A stretch of DNA of 64,000 bases from LLD-282 sp964395835 (GTDB lineage Bacteria; Pseudomonadota; Gammaproteobacteria; Berkiellales; Berkiellaceae), in assembly GCA_964395835.1 (NCBI GenBank), contig CAYNBJ010000001.1, positions 62,001 to 126,000 on the forward strand. The letters run 5' to 3'. The number at the start of each line of letters is the position of its first letter. Position 1 is the stretch's first letter. The position numbers were made by a program, and so were the translations under genes. The notes under the pieces were generated by a model that was not told the DNA's origin, ran no database searches, and saw nothing but the letters and a program-made list of their open reading frames with translations. This document shows positions 25,993 through 34,940 of the stretch, piece after piece.

Positions 25993-26559
25993 TTATACTT
26001 TTATGATTCCAAATGTAAATTGTATTGCTTGTACCGTACCCCAAACATTATAAATCATGACTCCTGCAATAACATGAATCATCCCTTTAGTGATGGTACC
26101 CGGTTGCGTCCCCTGCTCTCCGGCTTTGGACATAAGCAAAAGTCCCCTAAAAAAAGATATTACTCCTATAAGCCTGCAATAACGAGTAATAAGATTGTAT
26201 ACATTGCTCCAATTTACAGTTGTATCTGTGCCAGTATAAGTAGCCGTGCCTAATTCTGTCGTACCGTAGATTGTATAAAGTGCAGTATTAAAAAAGTTGG
26301 GAAAATAAATGAGAAAAAATCCCACAATAATATAGACAAAAGGCCCTGCTATTTCTCCACCACGACCTCCTTGATTGAGGTTTTGCCCTAAAGCCTTATA
26401 CAGCGCTATACCTCTCATAATCATGACGATGCCAGCAATATAGCTAATCACCATGACAAGCATTTCAAGATCAACTGCTGTAGCAAAAAGATTTTTATAG
26501 GCCTGCTGGGAATCAAAGGAGTAAGTATTCCCAAAAACAATTAATGATGTTGTACTCAC
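25993..26559 (-). CDS. dotE: Dot/Icm inner-membrane protein DotE (IcmC)
   Basis: 188 residues from a GTG start with AGGAG nine bases upstream. Four hydrophobic segments are visible (about 32-48, 70-88, 125-142 and 156-175), with conserved-looking polar loops containing GIALYKALGQ and GGEIAGPF. IcmC/DotE of Legionella is 194 residues with the same topology; DotV is a related alternative. The position between dotF and dotN agrees with icmG-icmC order. Its exact role in the machine is unknown. Confidence 0.88.
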   Translation of the reverse strand: MSTTSLIVFGNTYSFDSQQAYKNLFATAVDLEMLVMVISYIAGIVMIMRGIALYKALGQNLNQGGRGGEIAGPFVYIIVGFFLIYFPNFFNTALYTIYGTTELGTATYTGTDTTVNWSNVYNLITRYCRLIGVISFFRGLLLMSKAGEQGTQPGTITKGMIHVIAGVMIYNVWGTVQAIQFTFGIIKV

Positions 26560-26595
26560 CCGTCAACGCTCCTATATTTGTAAAAGGTGCTCTGA

Positions 26596-28892
26596 TTAAT
26601 ATCTGAGCACCTGCCCATTTGATAAAATGATAATTCCTTGCTTTGAGTCGATGGTAACGATTTTTCCCAGATCTGGAATTTCCTGCCCTTCAGTCACAGA
26701 AATAATAACATTTTGATGATTTCTAATCCAAGCTCTTCCAGGAATAATCGCATGCACATGATATTCAGGGGTCAGATTAATTTTGACCTTATCTATTTGT
26801 GATAAAGATTCGAGATCTTGAGCGATATACGATTCAATTTTTTCCAACCGCTTTTCATTTTCTTGATGCTTAGAAATAATAGCTTGTAAATCTTTTAAAA
26901 CACGTTGCTGATCTGCTTGGATCTGACTCAAACGATCATTCATCTCTTTCGTTTGTTTTTGAGAAAGGTCCTGCATATTTTTATTCATTTTATCCATTTT
27001 AGCAGCTTGAGATTCCATCATTTTTTGAGTATCGCTCTGATGCTGTAATAGCTGCTTATTCAGATGTTCATATGCATCCTTTTCGGAATCAGATTGTGAC
27101 TTTATTGCACTTTGTGTTTCTTGTTTGTTTGATGAAGAAGCAGATTTTTCCTTTTGCATTTCAGCAATCTGAGCTGCAGAAATGGCATCTTTACGCTCAA
27201 CTTCCTTAATGGCACTTTCCACTCTCTGCATCAGTTTTTGCACTTCAGAATTTTGTGCATTGAGTGCTGCAAAATGCATATCAAGACGATTATAATGATT
27301 TATAGATGCGGTTGATTGCATACTTGAATCATGAGCTTCAGGAGTACTCATGCGGCCATCTTGAGAGGGCTGCTGCGCAATCTGCCCTCTAGACTGTTCT
27401 ACAGCTTTGTCTTTCTGCACAGTGTCAGTGCCACTTGAAGATAACTTTGTCTCTTTTCCTGCCTGAACATTATTCTCACTTTCCAAACTCACTGCTTTCA
27501 TATCGGCAGCCTGTACATCTTTTGAAGGTGCACTGCTGATGTCTTTAGACTGTTCTACAGCTTTGTCTTTCTGCACAGTGTCAGTGCCACTTGAAGATGA
27601 CTTTGTCTCTTTTCCTGCCTGAACATTATTCTCACTTTCCAAACTCACTGCTTTNNNNNNNNNNNNNNNNNNNNNNNNNNNNNNNNNNNNNNNNNNNNNN
27701 NNNNNNNNNNNNNNNNNNNNNNNNNNNNNNNNNNNNNNNNNNNNNNNNNNNNNNACTTTGTCTCTTTTCCTGCCTGAACATTATTCTCACTTTCCAAACT
27801 CACTGCTTTCATATCGGCAGCCTGTACATCTTTTGAAGGTGCACTGCTGATGTCTTTAGATTGATCAATCGGCGCTTTTTTAGGAGCACTCGTCGTATCA
27901 TGACGATCATCACAATCAGATAGATTGTCTTTAGAAATAGTAGGGGCACCATCTTCTACTAAATGATCTTTTTTTCCTGCTACTCCCTCTTCATGCGAAT
28001 CTTGAGAATCTAGAGAAACCGTCATATGTTGTGATATCGTTGCATCGATGGCATATTGGGCATAAATCACTGAATCACTTTTCTCTATCATGATGAGATC
28101 AGGGGCGTCTTTTAATATATCTACAGAATTAAAAGCGATATTTTCAGATTGCTGTGTGATCGCAGGCAAATGAGGGTCGTTATTTGCCTCATCTGTCTGA
28201 GTTTTATGCTCTAAATTGGAATCTAAAGCAGCTTCATTCTCTATAAAATCAGCATCCTCTTCCTGATTATCACCAAGCACAGAAAATTCATAACTTTCAA
28301 TCGGAATTGATAAATCTTGAACCTGATTTTCAGCCACATATACATAATCATCATAACTCACTTTTGCAAGCCCATCATAATGCTCCGTATTCGAGTATGG
28401 TTTTTCAATATCGCTTTCTATAGAAGCGGGTGCTTGATGTACACCCTCTGTCTCATATGCACCATGTACAGAATCTGAAATGACATGCTGCTCAGAGTCC
28501 GTATCGTCATGCTTAATTGTTTCTGAATTCAGTGACTCAGTCTGATTTTGAATTGGCAAAGCCTGATCTGTTGATTTCAATTCTTCTTGGGGTGTTGCGG
28601 GATGCTCATGAACAGAGGGAATATTATCTGTCTCCTGAACGGCTTGATCTTGAGGATGCTGTGCAGAAATCACATATTGTTTTGGTTCCAATTCCTCTTT
28701 GTGCGATTTGGTTTTTGAAAAATCATTAAAATAATAATATCCTAAAAGAGCAATACTCATCACAGTAATAGCTAATTGTTTGTTGAGTGTTTTGGGAATC
28801 TCCATATTCCCATTGTTTGATGAGGATTCATCTTGGAATGATTCAAAATCGAAATCTAACTTGTCTTTATCTGAATTTTTATTGTTATTCAT
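26596..28892 (-). CDS. dotF: Dot/Icm core-complex protein DotF (IcmG) with tandem repeats; interrupted by an assembly gap
   Basis: The two open frames either side of the 100-N gap are one gene. The N-terminal part has a short acidic cytosolic region and one membrane segment (LAITVMSIALLGYYYFN, about residues 36-52). A long acidic low-complexity region follows, then 52-residue repeats, a coiled coil (EVQKLMQRVESAIKEVERK onward) and the conserved IcmG C-terminal domain (YHVHAIIPGRAWIRNH, ending SNGQVLRY). Merging the 55-bp overlap that flanks the gap restores one frame of about 713 residues; extra whole 156-bp units would also keep frame. Legionella DotF has only about 269 residues, so the middle is greatly expanded. 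DotF is part of the envelope core with DotC, D, G and H. Confidence 0.9.
27391..27868 (-). repeat. 156-bp (52-residue) in-frame tandem repeats in dotF, with gap
   Basis: The block coding SKDISSAPSKDVQAADMK, then AVSLESENNVQAGKETK and SSSGTDTVQKDKAVEQ recurs with a period of exactly 156 bases (for example the same 10-mer starts at 27444 and 27600). Units differ by single residues (KLSSSG versus KSSSSG). The gap 27655-27754 lies in the array; 55 bases before it (27600-27654) equal 55 after it (27755-27809), so the copy number is not resolved. Confidence 0.9.
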
Positions 28893-28902
28893 TTGGATAT
28901 CC

Positions 28903-30132
28903 TTATGACTCTAAAACAAAATCGCTAGTAAACATTAATCCGATGGGAGTACCGCGCTCGACTCGATATGTCGCTGGACGACTGCCCACTTTACGAAGAT
29001 TCGACACAATATCATCTGCTACAGGTGTCCCCAAAGAAGACAGACCACTCGTCGAAGAACTTGAGCTAGTGGAAGAAGAGCCCGAAGAAGTATTGGATGA
29101 TGCATTATTACTACTGCCCGAAGTTGCAGCAGAAGTCGCAGCATTAGAACCTTGCTCCAAAGCACCTGCTAAAAGTAAAGCACTGTATCTTTGTCCATAA
29201 TGATAATTAGCATACGACTCTACGGCTGGAGCCAAAGTTTCAGGATCGATAGCCTGCAAGGACACTGCTTGAGAATGCTGAGCTAGGGGCCGAGATAGCG
29301 TTGAAAATGTAATATTTAAGCCTGTAGCCCAAGAATCACCGTCTACAGATGTAGTGCCTAACAACGTTGAGCCTGCGAGTGGTCCGCTAGTAATTTTAGC
29401 TAAAATAGGCCCCCCATTATCACTATTATAATCCGTTTGAATAACACCATAAATAATACTTCCAGCTTTATACAAAGGTGTTTTAGCTATCGTGGGTGTT
29501 GTGTTTTTTTCTGCCGTTTTAACATTATTATTAGAACCTGCAACATAGCTTTGCTTAGACGGAGTTCCGTACACTTTCGTAACATTTGCAATATCTGTCA
29601 GATATCCATTCACAAGATTTTCCAATTCTTTAGATTGCTGTTTGTTTTTTTCCACATCAGCTCTGGCTTGCTCGACCTGCTTCCGTTTATCTTCTTGTTC
29701 TTTTTTGATTTTATCCAAACGTGCTTGCTGCTCTTTCAATCTTTTATCAGCCTCTTCTTGTGCTTTTTTAAGATTATCTTCTCGTGTTGGTTTTTTTTCT
29801 TCTTCAGGTGTTTTTCTCATTTCTTTAAAAAATTCCTGATCATTTTGATCTGGCTCTGTCTTATTTACCAAAGTCGGTAAGGCAGATTGCCCAGTTTTTT
29901 TTGCTTCATTAGCTCTTTTTTCGTTTTCTTTTTCCTGCAATTCTTTGTAACGAGCATTATCTTTAACTGAGCCAGGCACTGAAGATATTGATGGAGGCTG
30001 CGCCATTTTAACCTTGACTGTATCTGGTTGCGCACTTTTTCCTGTAAAAAAAGATAAGAGAAAGTACACAACAAAGGCTCCTACGCCAATCACAAGAAAC
30101 GATCTGATTTTGGATGGTTGTTTATACGACAT
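28903..30132 (-). CDS. dotG: Dot/Icm core-complex protein DotG (IcmE), short form
   Basis: 409 residues. One N-terminal membrane segment (FLVIGVGAFVVYFLLSFF, about residues 12-29), a Lys/Glu-rich coiled coil (about 110-185), and the VirB10-like C-terminal domain with KAGSIIYGVIQTDYNSDNGG, GPLAGSTLLGT, ITFSTLSRPL and YHYGQRYSALLLAGALEQG, then a Ser-rich linker and a conserved tail (VERGTPIGLMFTSDFVLES). DotG spans both membranes and lines the secretion channel. Legionella DotG has about 1050 residues because of a long repeat domain; that domain is missing here and only the anchor, coiled coil and VirB10 part remain. Confidence 0.95.
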   Translation of the reverse strand: MSYKQPSKIRSFLVIGVGAFVVYFLLSFFTGKSAQPDTVKVKMAQPPSISSVPGSVKDNARYKELQEKENEKRANEAKKTGQSALPTLVNKTEPDQNDQEFFKEMRKTPEEEKKPTREDNLKKAQEEADKRLKEQQARLDKIKKEQEDKRKQVEQARADVEKNKQQSKELENLVNGYLTDIANVTKVYGTPSKQSYVAGSNNNVKTAEKNTTPTIAKTPLYKAGSIIYGVIQTDYNSDNGGPILAKITSGPLAGSTLLGTTSVDGDSWATGLNITFSTLSRPLAQHSQAVSLQAIDPETLAPAVESYANYHYGQRYSALLLAGALEQGSNAATSAATSGSSNNASSNTSSGSSSTSSSSSTSGLSSLGTPVADDIVSNLRKVGSRPATYRVERGTPIGLMFTSDFVLES

Positions 30133-30136
30133 AAAC

Positions 30137-31015
30137 TTAAAGCCCCTTTATACTTAATGTTTTTGGAGATCCCTGGCGAGAAATCACAATCGAGTTGACC
30201 CTCTCCAACTTGTACACTTTTGTTCCATCAGAGCTCATGGTCGTAGACAGCCATGCTGGAGAAAGCAAAGTATCTTTTGTGCGAATAAAAATGTAGGGGC
30301 CTTCTGACCATGCCTGCGCATAAACAGGATCGACGACTAAACTTTGTGCGTAAGCTGGAGGATTTGCTGCCAAATAAGCTAGCAACTGTGTGTCAATCAG
30401 CTCTGCTCGATTATTCAGCGTATATGTTTCTTTAGCATTTGGACCTTTATCTGGAATGGTTAAATCTACGCGATAATCTATCTCACCTTGGTTCGAGGAG
30501 AGATTCATCATGATGGGAGTTGCCAAACCCTGTAACCGAATCCCGATATTCGCCAAAGCCCAGCGCTTCATAGCTTGAATAAATAATGTGTTTGATTGGT
30601 TGTCCCACACAATATCAAAAGAATCCGGATTTCCCAATGAGTAATTAGCAATCGGCCAAGGCTGCCCAGTTTGATCAAGAAAAATCACAGAGGTGATGTA
30701 TCCTTTTGCGAGCCGAATCAGAGGAATTGGCGCTCCTGGTGATAAATTAATTAACTGAGTAGATGTCACTGGCTGCGGAACACCTTTAGGCTCAAAAGAC
30801 GTAATGGCTAGTTTTTCATCATACGCTGCAAAAATTTGCTGTATTTGCTCTGGAGATAAAGGAAAAACTTTTTCTAGCGCTACATTGAATGCTTTTTCTT
30901 CTAGATCATGCGCTGAATCTTCCTGTGAAGAAGCAAAAGAAAGCTGCATGCCTAACAGAAAAAAGACGCAAAGAAAAAGTGCGCTTGGTCTAAAGTTCAA
31001 GATCATCATAGTCAC
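30137..31015 (-). CDS. dotH: Dot/Icm outer-membrane core protein DotH (IcmK)
   Basis: 292 residues with a signal peptide (FLCVFFLLGMQLSFASS). The body carries family features: INLSPGAPIPLIRLAKGYITSVIFLDQTGQPWPI, FIQAMKRWALANIGIRLQGL and the C-terminal ARAQAW-like segment VDPVYAQAWSEGPYIFIRTKDTLLSPAW. This is the VirB9-like component that, with lipoproteins DotC and DotD, forms the outer-membrane ring. It lies 4 bases upstream of dotG. Legionella DotH is about 360 residues, the difference being a shorter N-terminus here. Confidence 0.94.
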   Translation of the reverse strand: MTMMILNFRPSALFLCVFFLLGMQLSFASSQEDSAHDLEEKAFNVALEKVFPLSPEQIQQIFAAYDEKLAITSFEPKGVPQPVTSTQLINLSPGAPIPLIRLAKGYITSVIFLDQTGQPWPIANYSLGNPDSFDIVWDNQSNTLFIQAMKRWALANIGIRLQGLATPIMMNLSSNQGEIDYRVDLTIPDKGPNAKETYTLNNRAELIDTQLLAYLAANPPAYAQSLVVDPVYAQAWSEGPYIFIRTKDTLLSPAWLSTTMSSDGTKVYKLERVNSIVISRQGSPKTLSIKGL

Positions 31016-31068
31016 ACCTTGGTATTATCATCAACAGTAAAAGAGATATTAGAATAAATTTCAAGTTC

Positions 31069-31698
31069 TCAAGCAATAATTGTCATTATGGACAAACCTT
31101 CTGGATATAATGAAAAGTCTTCTCGACGAATAAGAACGGTCATATTCATTTCTTGAATAAACGGATTTTTAGAATTGAGATTATTAAAATATTGCACTCT
31201 GTAAGTCCCCTCTAAGCGCCACACATGAACCGTATTTCCAAGAACAAGATTTTTCTTTTTTATTTTTAGAGGATGGACAACATCTACAACAGCAACATAT
31301 TTATGAATATTTAATGCATAAAACAATCTACTTTTATCAAGAGCAGCCATGTATTGAATATATCCAATCGGATTAAAAAACTCAGCTGCTGCATTCATAA
31401 TTTTTTGATGAGTGGCAAAATTCATGGAAAGAAGATATTGAATTTTTTTATCTGCCCAAGACTCAACCTCTTCATCATTATACACTGACTGATCGAGAGG
31501 ATAAAATTTCAATAATTCTCCTATATTATTCGTCATAAAATATACAGGCTTGATCTGATCTCGATTAATGACTCTAATAAAATAGCCACAACTGATAATA
31601 GCTGCCAAAAGCGTGAACAAAATTCCTAGCTGATAAAGAACTATTTTTCTGTAAAAAAGATTTCTGTAAATGACAAGCTCATGACTATTCACAATCAC
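31069..31698 (-). CDS. DotI/IcmL-like inner-membrane protein, second paralog
   Basis: 209 residues. A single N-terminal membrane segment (LGILFTLLAAIISCGYFI, about residues 23-41) follows the typical N-terminal LFYRKIVLYQ, and the periplasmic domain has PVYFMTNNIGELLKFYPLDQ, AAAEFFNPIGYIQYMAALDKS and RLEGTYRVQYFNN, matching the DotI/IcmL fold (related to VirB8). It is clearly diverged from the other paralog upstream. Two IcmL-type proteins are known in Coxiella as well. It may form hetero-oligomers with DotI or DotJ. Confidence 0.87.
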   Translation of the reverse strand: MIVNSHELVIYRNLFYRKIVLYQLGILFTLLAAIISCGYFIRVINRDQIKPVYFMTNNIGELLKFYPLDQSVYNDEEVESWADKKIQYLLSMNFATHQKIMNAAAEFFNPIGYIQYMAALDKSRLFYALNIHKYVAVVDVVHPLKIKKKNLVLGNTVHVWRLEGTYRVQYFNNLNSKNPFIQEMNMTVLIRREDFSLYPEGLSIMTIIA

Positions 31699-31748
31699 TC
31701 CTAATTTTTATAAGGAACATTTTAAATCCACATTCTGACTTCATGGAG

Positions 31749-31754
31749 TATAAT
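31749..31754 (+). promoter_or_regulatory. -10 element ahead of the dotJ-like gene
   Basis: A perfect TATAAT 29 bases upstream of the dotJ-like start codon, in the divergent spacer with the second dotI paralog. No convincing -35 is visible. The leader that follows is T-rich and lacks a Shine-Dalgarno. Confidence 0.4.
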
Positions 31755-31782
31755 AAATTTATTACGATATACTCTTTTTTTT

Positions 31783-32013
31783 ATGCTGGATTTTAGAAAT
31801 TATCGCAACTTTGCAAGAAATTTATTTTACACAAATATTGCCTTAGCATTTACACTTTTAATATGTCATGCATTTGTTTATTATTTGCTCTTAAGAGATT
31901 ATCCTAACCCTCATTATATTCAAACAAATGATGGTTTTGTATTTGGTATACAGCCTACACACCCAGAGCTGCCAACAGAACATCGAACTTTGATTTTAAG
32001 ATACTTGGAATAA
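31783..32013 (+). CDS. dotJ: DotJ/IcmM-like inner-membrane protein
   Basis: 76 residues. It looks like an IcmL-type N-terminus without the periplasmic domain: FARNLFYTNIALAFTLLICHAFVYYLLLRDYPNPHYIQTNDG, that is a short cytosolic part, one membrane helix and a short periplasmic tail. Legionella DotJ (94 residues) is likewise a truncated DotI relative, and DotI-DotJ form an inner-membrane hetero-complex. It is unusual in lying on the opposite strand, between two dotI paralogs. No ribosome binding site is visible. Because it is short, a leftover dotI fragment is the main alternative. Confidence 0.72.
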   Translation: MLDFRNYRNFARNLFYTNIALAFTLLICHAFVYYLLLRDYPNPHYIQTNDGFVFGIQPTHPELPTEHRTLILRYLE

Positions 32014-32038
32014 GCGCAGAAATAATAAAATTTTCCCA

Positions 32039-32076
32039 TTCTGAGAAGCATCTGGATTGCAACGCGCTTCTCAGAA
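32039..32076. repeat. Inverted repeat between convergent dotJ-like and dotI genes
   Basis: TTCTGAGAAGC (32039-32049) pairs with GCTTCTCAGAA (32066-32076) across a 16-base loop. Placed between the ends of convergent genes it may act as a terminator, though neither flank has a clean T run. Confidence 0.5.
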
Positions 32077-32085
32077 AAACTCAAG

Positions 32086-32691
32086 TTAACGTGATCTAAA
32101 AGTAGACACGACCACCCCATAAGGATTGTCTGGATTATTTTGTCGACGAATGACTAGCATCAGAGTTCTTTGTTCATTTTTGACAGTTGAAGCACTATCG
32201 TAACGAATGAGAATAGGCACTTCGACATACCACTCATAGATATTTTCTAATACCGTACTTCTCCTAATCGATGGCGCCTCTGCTACGATGCATGACAACA
32301 TAATTTGCTTTGCCATGACATCACTTCGAAAAGAGGCAATATTTGCCAAATACTCCTGATACCCTTCAGGGGTGAAATATTTTTTCATATTTTTTGCTTG
32401 GTTATCAAAATGATAAAAATCAAAAGTATGACTTGCAGCTGCGAAGTTAGCAACCCAATTTTGCAATAAACCTTGCGATAAAGATGGCTCATTTAATGCA
32501 GGCATTTCAAAAAAACGATTTTCTGCACTGATAGCAAAATATTTCGGTTTTGGTATGCGATAATATAACCCAATCATTGCAAAACATGACACTAAAAGAG
32601 TCAGCAGCAATGTCAATACAAGTATGCTGAGCTGAATAGAGCCCTCTGAACGATAGGTTGTTTTAAGATGCGCTGTTGAGTATTCGTTCAT
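32086..32691 (-). CDS. dotI: Dot/Icm inner-membrane protein DotI (IcmL)
   Basis: 201 residues from ATG 32691, which sits just after the icmT stop with GGTGGA seven bases upstream; the longer upstream frame overlaps icmT and is not needed. A membrane segment (LSILVLTLLLTLLVSCFAMIGLYY) follows a basic N-terminus, then PKPKYFAISAENRFFEMPALNEPSLSQGLLQNWVANF, the conserved linker, and a VirB8-like periplasmic domain with YFTPEGYQEYLANIAS. Legionella DotI has 212 residues. It anchors the inner-membrane complex of the machine. Confidence 0.94.
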   Translation of the reverse strand: MNEYSTAHLKTTYRSEGSIQLSILVLTLLLTLLVSCFAMIGLYYRIPKPKYFAISAENRFFEMPALNEPSLSQGLLQNWVANFAAASHTFDFYHFDNQAKNMKKYFTPEGYQEYLANIASFRSDVMAKQIMLSCIVAEAPSIRRSTVLENIYEWYVEVPILIRYDSASTVKNEQRTLMLVIRRQNNPDNPYGVVVSTFRSR

Positions 32692-32693
32692 AA

Positions 32694-32948
32694 TTAAATC
32701 CACCATCCCCGACGATATCGAATAGGCCCTGCAAGACAAACAAACATATATCTATAGGCTCTCATTAATGTAAAATTATATCGCTCCATAATAATCAACA
32801 AAATTGCACTAACACCGACTAAGGTAAGAGTCTTAACACTCATAGATGCTAAGCAAATCATGATAGGCCAAACTATAACTGCATCTACGAAAAAAAATTT
32901 TGCTCTACGTGCCGTATCTCGCCAATGCGCACCACTTGAATTCGACAT
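32694..32948 (-). CDS. icmT: Dot/Icm protein IcmT
   Basis: 84 residues, against 86 in Legionella. The conserved start SSGAHWRDTARRAKFFFVDA is the IcmT signature, followed by a membrane segment pair (WPIMICLASM and LTLVGVSAILLIIM) and a basic tail ending RRGWWI. IcmT is a small inner-membrane protein needed for secretion and for egress from host cells in Legionella. It starts 1-2 bases after dotB ends and directly precedes dotI, so translation is coupled. Confidence 0.93.
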   Translation of the reverse strand: MSNSSGAHWRDTARRAKFFFVDAVIVWPIMICLASMSVKTLTLVGVSAILLIIMERYNFTLMRAYRYMFVCLAGPIRYRRGWWI

Positions 32949-32949
32949 G

Positions 32950-34086
32950 TTAATGTCCTCCTACGTTCGATCTTTTCACTACCATTTCATAGGTTTTCTG
33001 ATCGATAATGCCTTTATCTAATTTATTTTTAGCATCTTTTTCAATTGGCTGGCCGTATGTCTGCAACAGCTCTCTAATTTTAGCTGTGATCATTTCTACG
33101 GGGGTATCTATAAGCTGATCACGAATTTCCGAACTGAACACCAAATATTCTCTTAATGCAGTTCTTTTGCCGTCAACAGTACGCACAAGTTTTTGCCAGA
33201 TAACAATTCTAAGTGTCTCCAAAATATCTAAGGCTCGTCCATGTCTTTCTTCTGCAGGGAATGTGGAGATCATGCGACGCACACTATCGGCCACCCCATT
33301 CGAATGAATTGTTGTATAAACCGGATGTCCGGTCATAGCTGCATCAATTACAGCAGCGATCGTTGCCTCATCACGAGCCTCACCAACTAAAATTAATCTA
33401 GGCTTTCTTCGAAGCGCATTGCGAACACCAGCTGAAAATGATGGAAGATGCCTAGGAATTTCAGCTTGAGAAACTACGCAAGAATCTGCCTCAATATTGT
33501 CATATACAAATTCAATTGGAGCCTCATAGGTCAGAATTTTTCTATGTGAGTTTTTTTGCTCCGCTATTGAACGGATAATTGACGCCAACAAAGTAGACTT
33601 TCCAGAACCAGTCGATCCAGTCACAAGCACAATGCCCTGCTCTGGTGCAAAATTTTGTTTAATTTCTTCTTCAACTTCAACATCATCTAAAGACGGTGGA
33701 TCAATAGGTATAGAGCGCAATGTAATCTGTATTCCGTCAGCACCATTAATTAAGCATGCTGTTGCGTTCACACGAAATCTTATGCGCTCAAATCGAGAGG
33801 GTTTGATTTCATAATTTGTATCCAAATCAACTCCACTGGAGAGCTGTGTTGTGCCATTCGGCCCATAAATATCATTCAGCATTTCGCCTACTTCAGAAGA
33901 AAGCATGGCTCTTCCTGTAATAGGATACAGATGACCATAAATTTCTGCGATAATCGGCTCTTGTGTCTGAATAGTTATATCAGATGCTTGATTTTGCACA
34001 CATTGCAACAAAATCGTATCTAAATGTTGCCGAGACATCCTTGCTGGTGTATTCGCAAAAAGATAGGGGTTTGTCTCTATTTTCAT
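32950..34086 (-). CDS. dotB: Dot/Icm secretion ATPase DotB
   Basis: 378 residues, the usual length. VirB11/PilT-like ATPase: Walker A TGSTGSGKSTLLASI near residues 156-170, an Asp box with LTYEAPIEFVYD, Walker B LILVGEARDEATIAAVIDAAMTGH and the His box YTTIHSNG. DotB hexamers dock on DotO at the cytoplasmic base and power protein export. It sits in a dotD-dotC-dotB order as in Legionella region I, but here fused into one run with icmT and the rest of the locus. Confidence 0.97.
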   Translation of the reverse strand: MKIETNPYLFANTPARMSRQHLDTILLQCVQNQASDITIQTQEPIIAEIYGHLYPITGRAMLSSEVGEMLNDIYGPNGTTQLSSGVDLDTNYEIKPSRFERIRFRVNATACLINGADGIQITLRSIPIDPPSLDDVEVEEEIKQNFAPEQGIVLVTGSTGSGKSTLLASIIRSIAEQKNSHRKILTYEAPIEFVYDNIEADSCVVSQAEIPRHLPSFSAGVRNALRRKPRLILVGEARDEATIAAVIDAAMTGHPVYTTIHSNGVADSVRRMISTFPAEERHGRALDILETLRIVIWQKLVRTVDGKRTALREYLVFSSEIRDQLIDTPVEMITAKIRELLQTYGQPIEKDAKNKLDKGIIDQKTYEMVVKRSNVGGH

Positions 34087-34139
34087 AACATCTTATCTCC
34101 ACATGATAGCCGGTATATGATACAAAAGAGCACAGAATT

Positions 34140-34937
34140 TTAATCTACAAAAAAGACATAAGAGTGCCAATTTCTGTGATCATGCTCTAGTAAACTATTT
34201 TTGATAATAGTGATAATTTTTTGATTGATATTCATTTGGTTCTGGCTAATTGTCACTCCAGTTTCCACTTCCTCAACCACCGGAGCAGAAATGAGGCCTT
34301 GCTGATACAAACGATGAAAATTCACCATGCCAAGATAATCTTGGCTGAGTGAAGCAAGATTATTTTGGAACATGAGAACAGCTTGCTCTTTTCCAGCGTA
34401 CCATCCTTCCTCTGCATATCTCGACCAAATTTCTTTTTCAACGCTATCTTGAGGCAAAAATGTTTTTTCTGGTAAATGAGGCTCTGGTAAATAGGCAATC
34501 AGATAGCCTTTCCAACTTGGTAACGATGATGAAAAAAATCCATTTTTTAAAATTTTAAATGTTCGATCTGCGATAATAAGATGGGTGTCATCCAACTGCT
34601 CCACACTCTGCCCGGAAAGCGCTATCACTGGAGGAACTACGTCTTTTTTTAATATTAAAGGTTGGAAATTAAAAATACGATTCAGCTCGGCATCCTTAGC
34701 AAGCAGAAGCTGATTGATTTGATGATAGTGATAACGTAAAGAAGCTTGAGATGCATAAATCAATGCAGCATCGCGAATTGTTTCAAAACGCGGACTATTC
34801 GCATCATATGGATACAAAACTTTTTCCGGAGAAAGAACACGAATTTGCTCCAAATCCGCATTGATCACTGGATATTTCGAGTTATCACAACCCGCGAGCA
34901 TCAACGTTCCGACTAAGAAGAAAAAAAATATTTGCAT
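34140..34937 (-). CDS. dotC: Dot/Icm outer-membrane lipoprotein DotC
   Basis: 265 residues. Signal peptide with lipobox, GTLMLAGC, so Cys about 17 is lipidated. Conserved blocks include RFETIRDAALIYASQASLRYHYHQI, VVPPVIALSGQSVEQ and WYAGKEQAVLMFQNNLASLSQDYLGMVNFHRLYQQGLISAP, typical of DotC. With DotD and DotH it forms the outer-membrane cap of the core complex and helps insert DotH. It lies 3 bases after dotD. Confidence 0.95.
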   Translation of the reverse strand: MQIFFFFLVGTLMLAGCDNSKYPVINADLEQIRVLSPEKVLYPYDANSPRFETIRDAALIYASQASLRYHYHQINQLLLAKDAELNRIFNFQPLILKKDVVPPVIALSGQSVEQLDDTHLIIADRTFKILKNGFFSSSLPSWKGYLIAYLPEPHLPEKTFLPQDSVEKEIWSRYAEEGWYAGKEQAVLMFQNNLASLSQDYLGMVNFHRLYQQGLISAPVVEEVETGVTISQNQMNINQKIITIIKNSLLEHDHRNWHSYVFFVD

Positions 34938-34940
34938 AGA

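Noticed and set aside
27391..27868. Possible CRISPR or mobile-element repeat
   Set aside because: The repeats are direct, 156 bp with no spacers and stay in frame with dotF, so they are protein-coding repeats. No CRISPR array or insertion sequence was seen anywhere in the window.
29437..29880. 147-residue plus-strand frame, very Phe/Cys/Ile-rich
   Set aside because: Antisense of the Lys/Glu-rich coiled coil of dotG; composition is explained by reading that region backwards.
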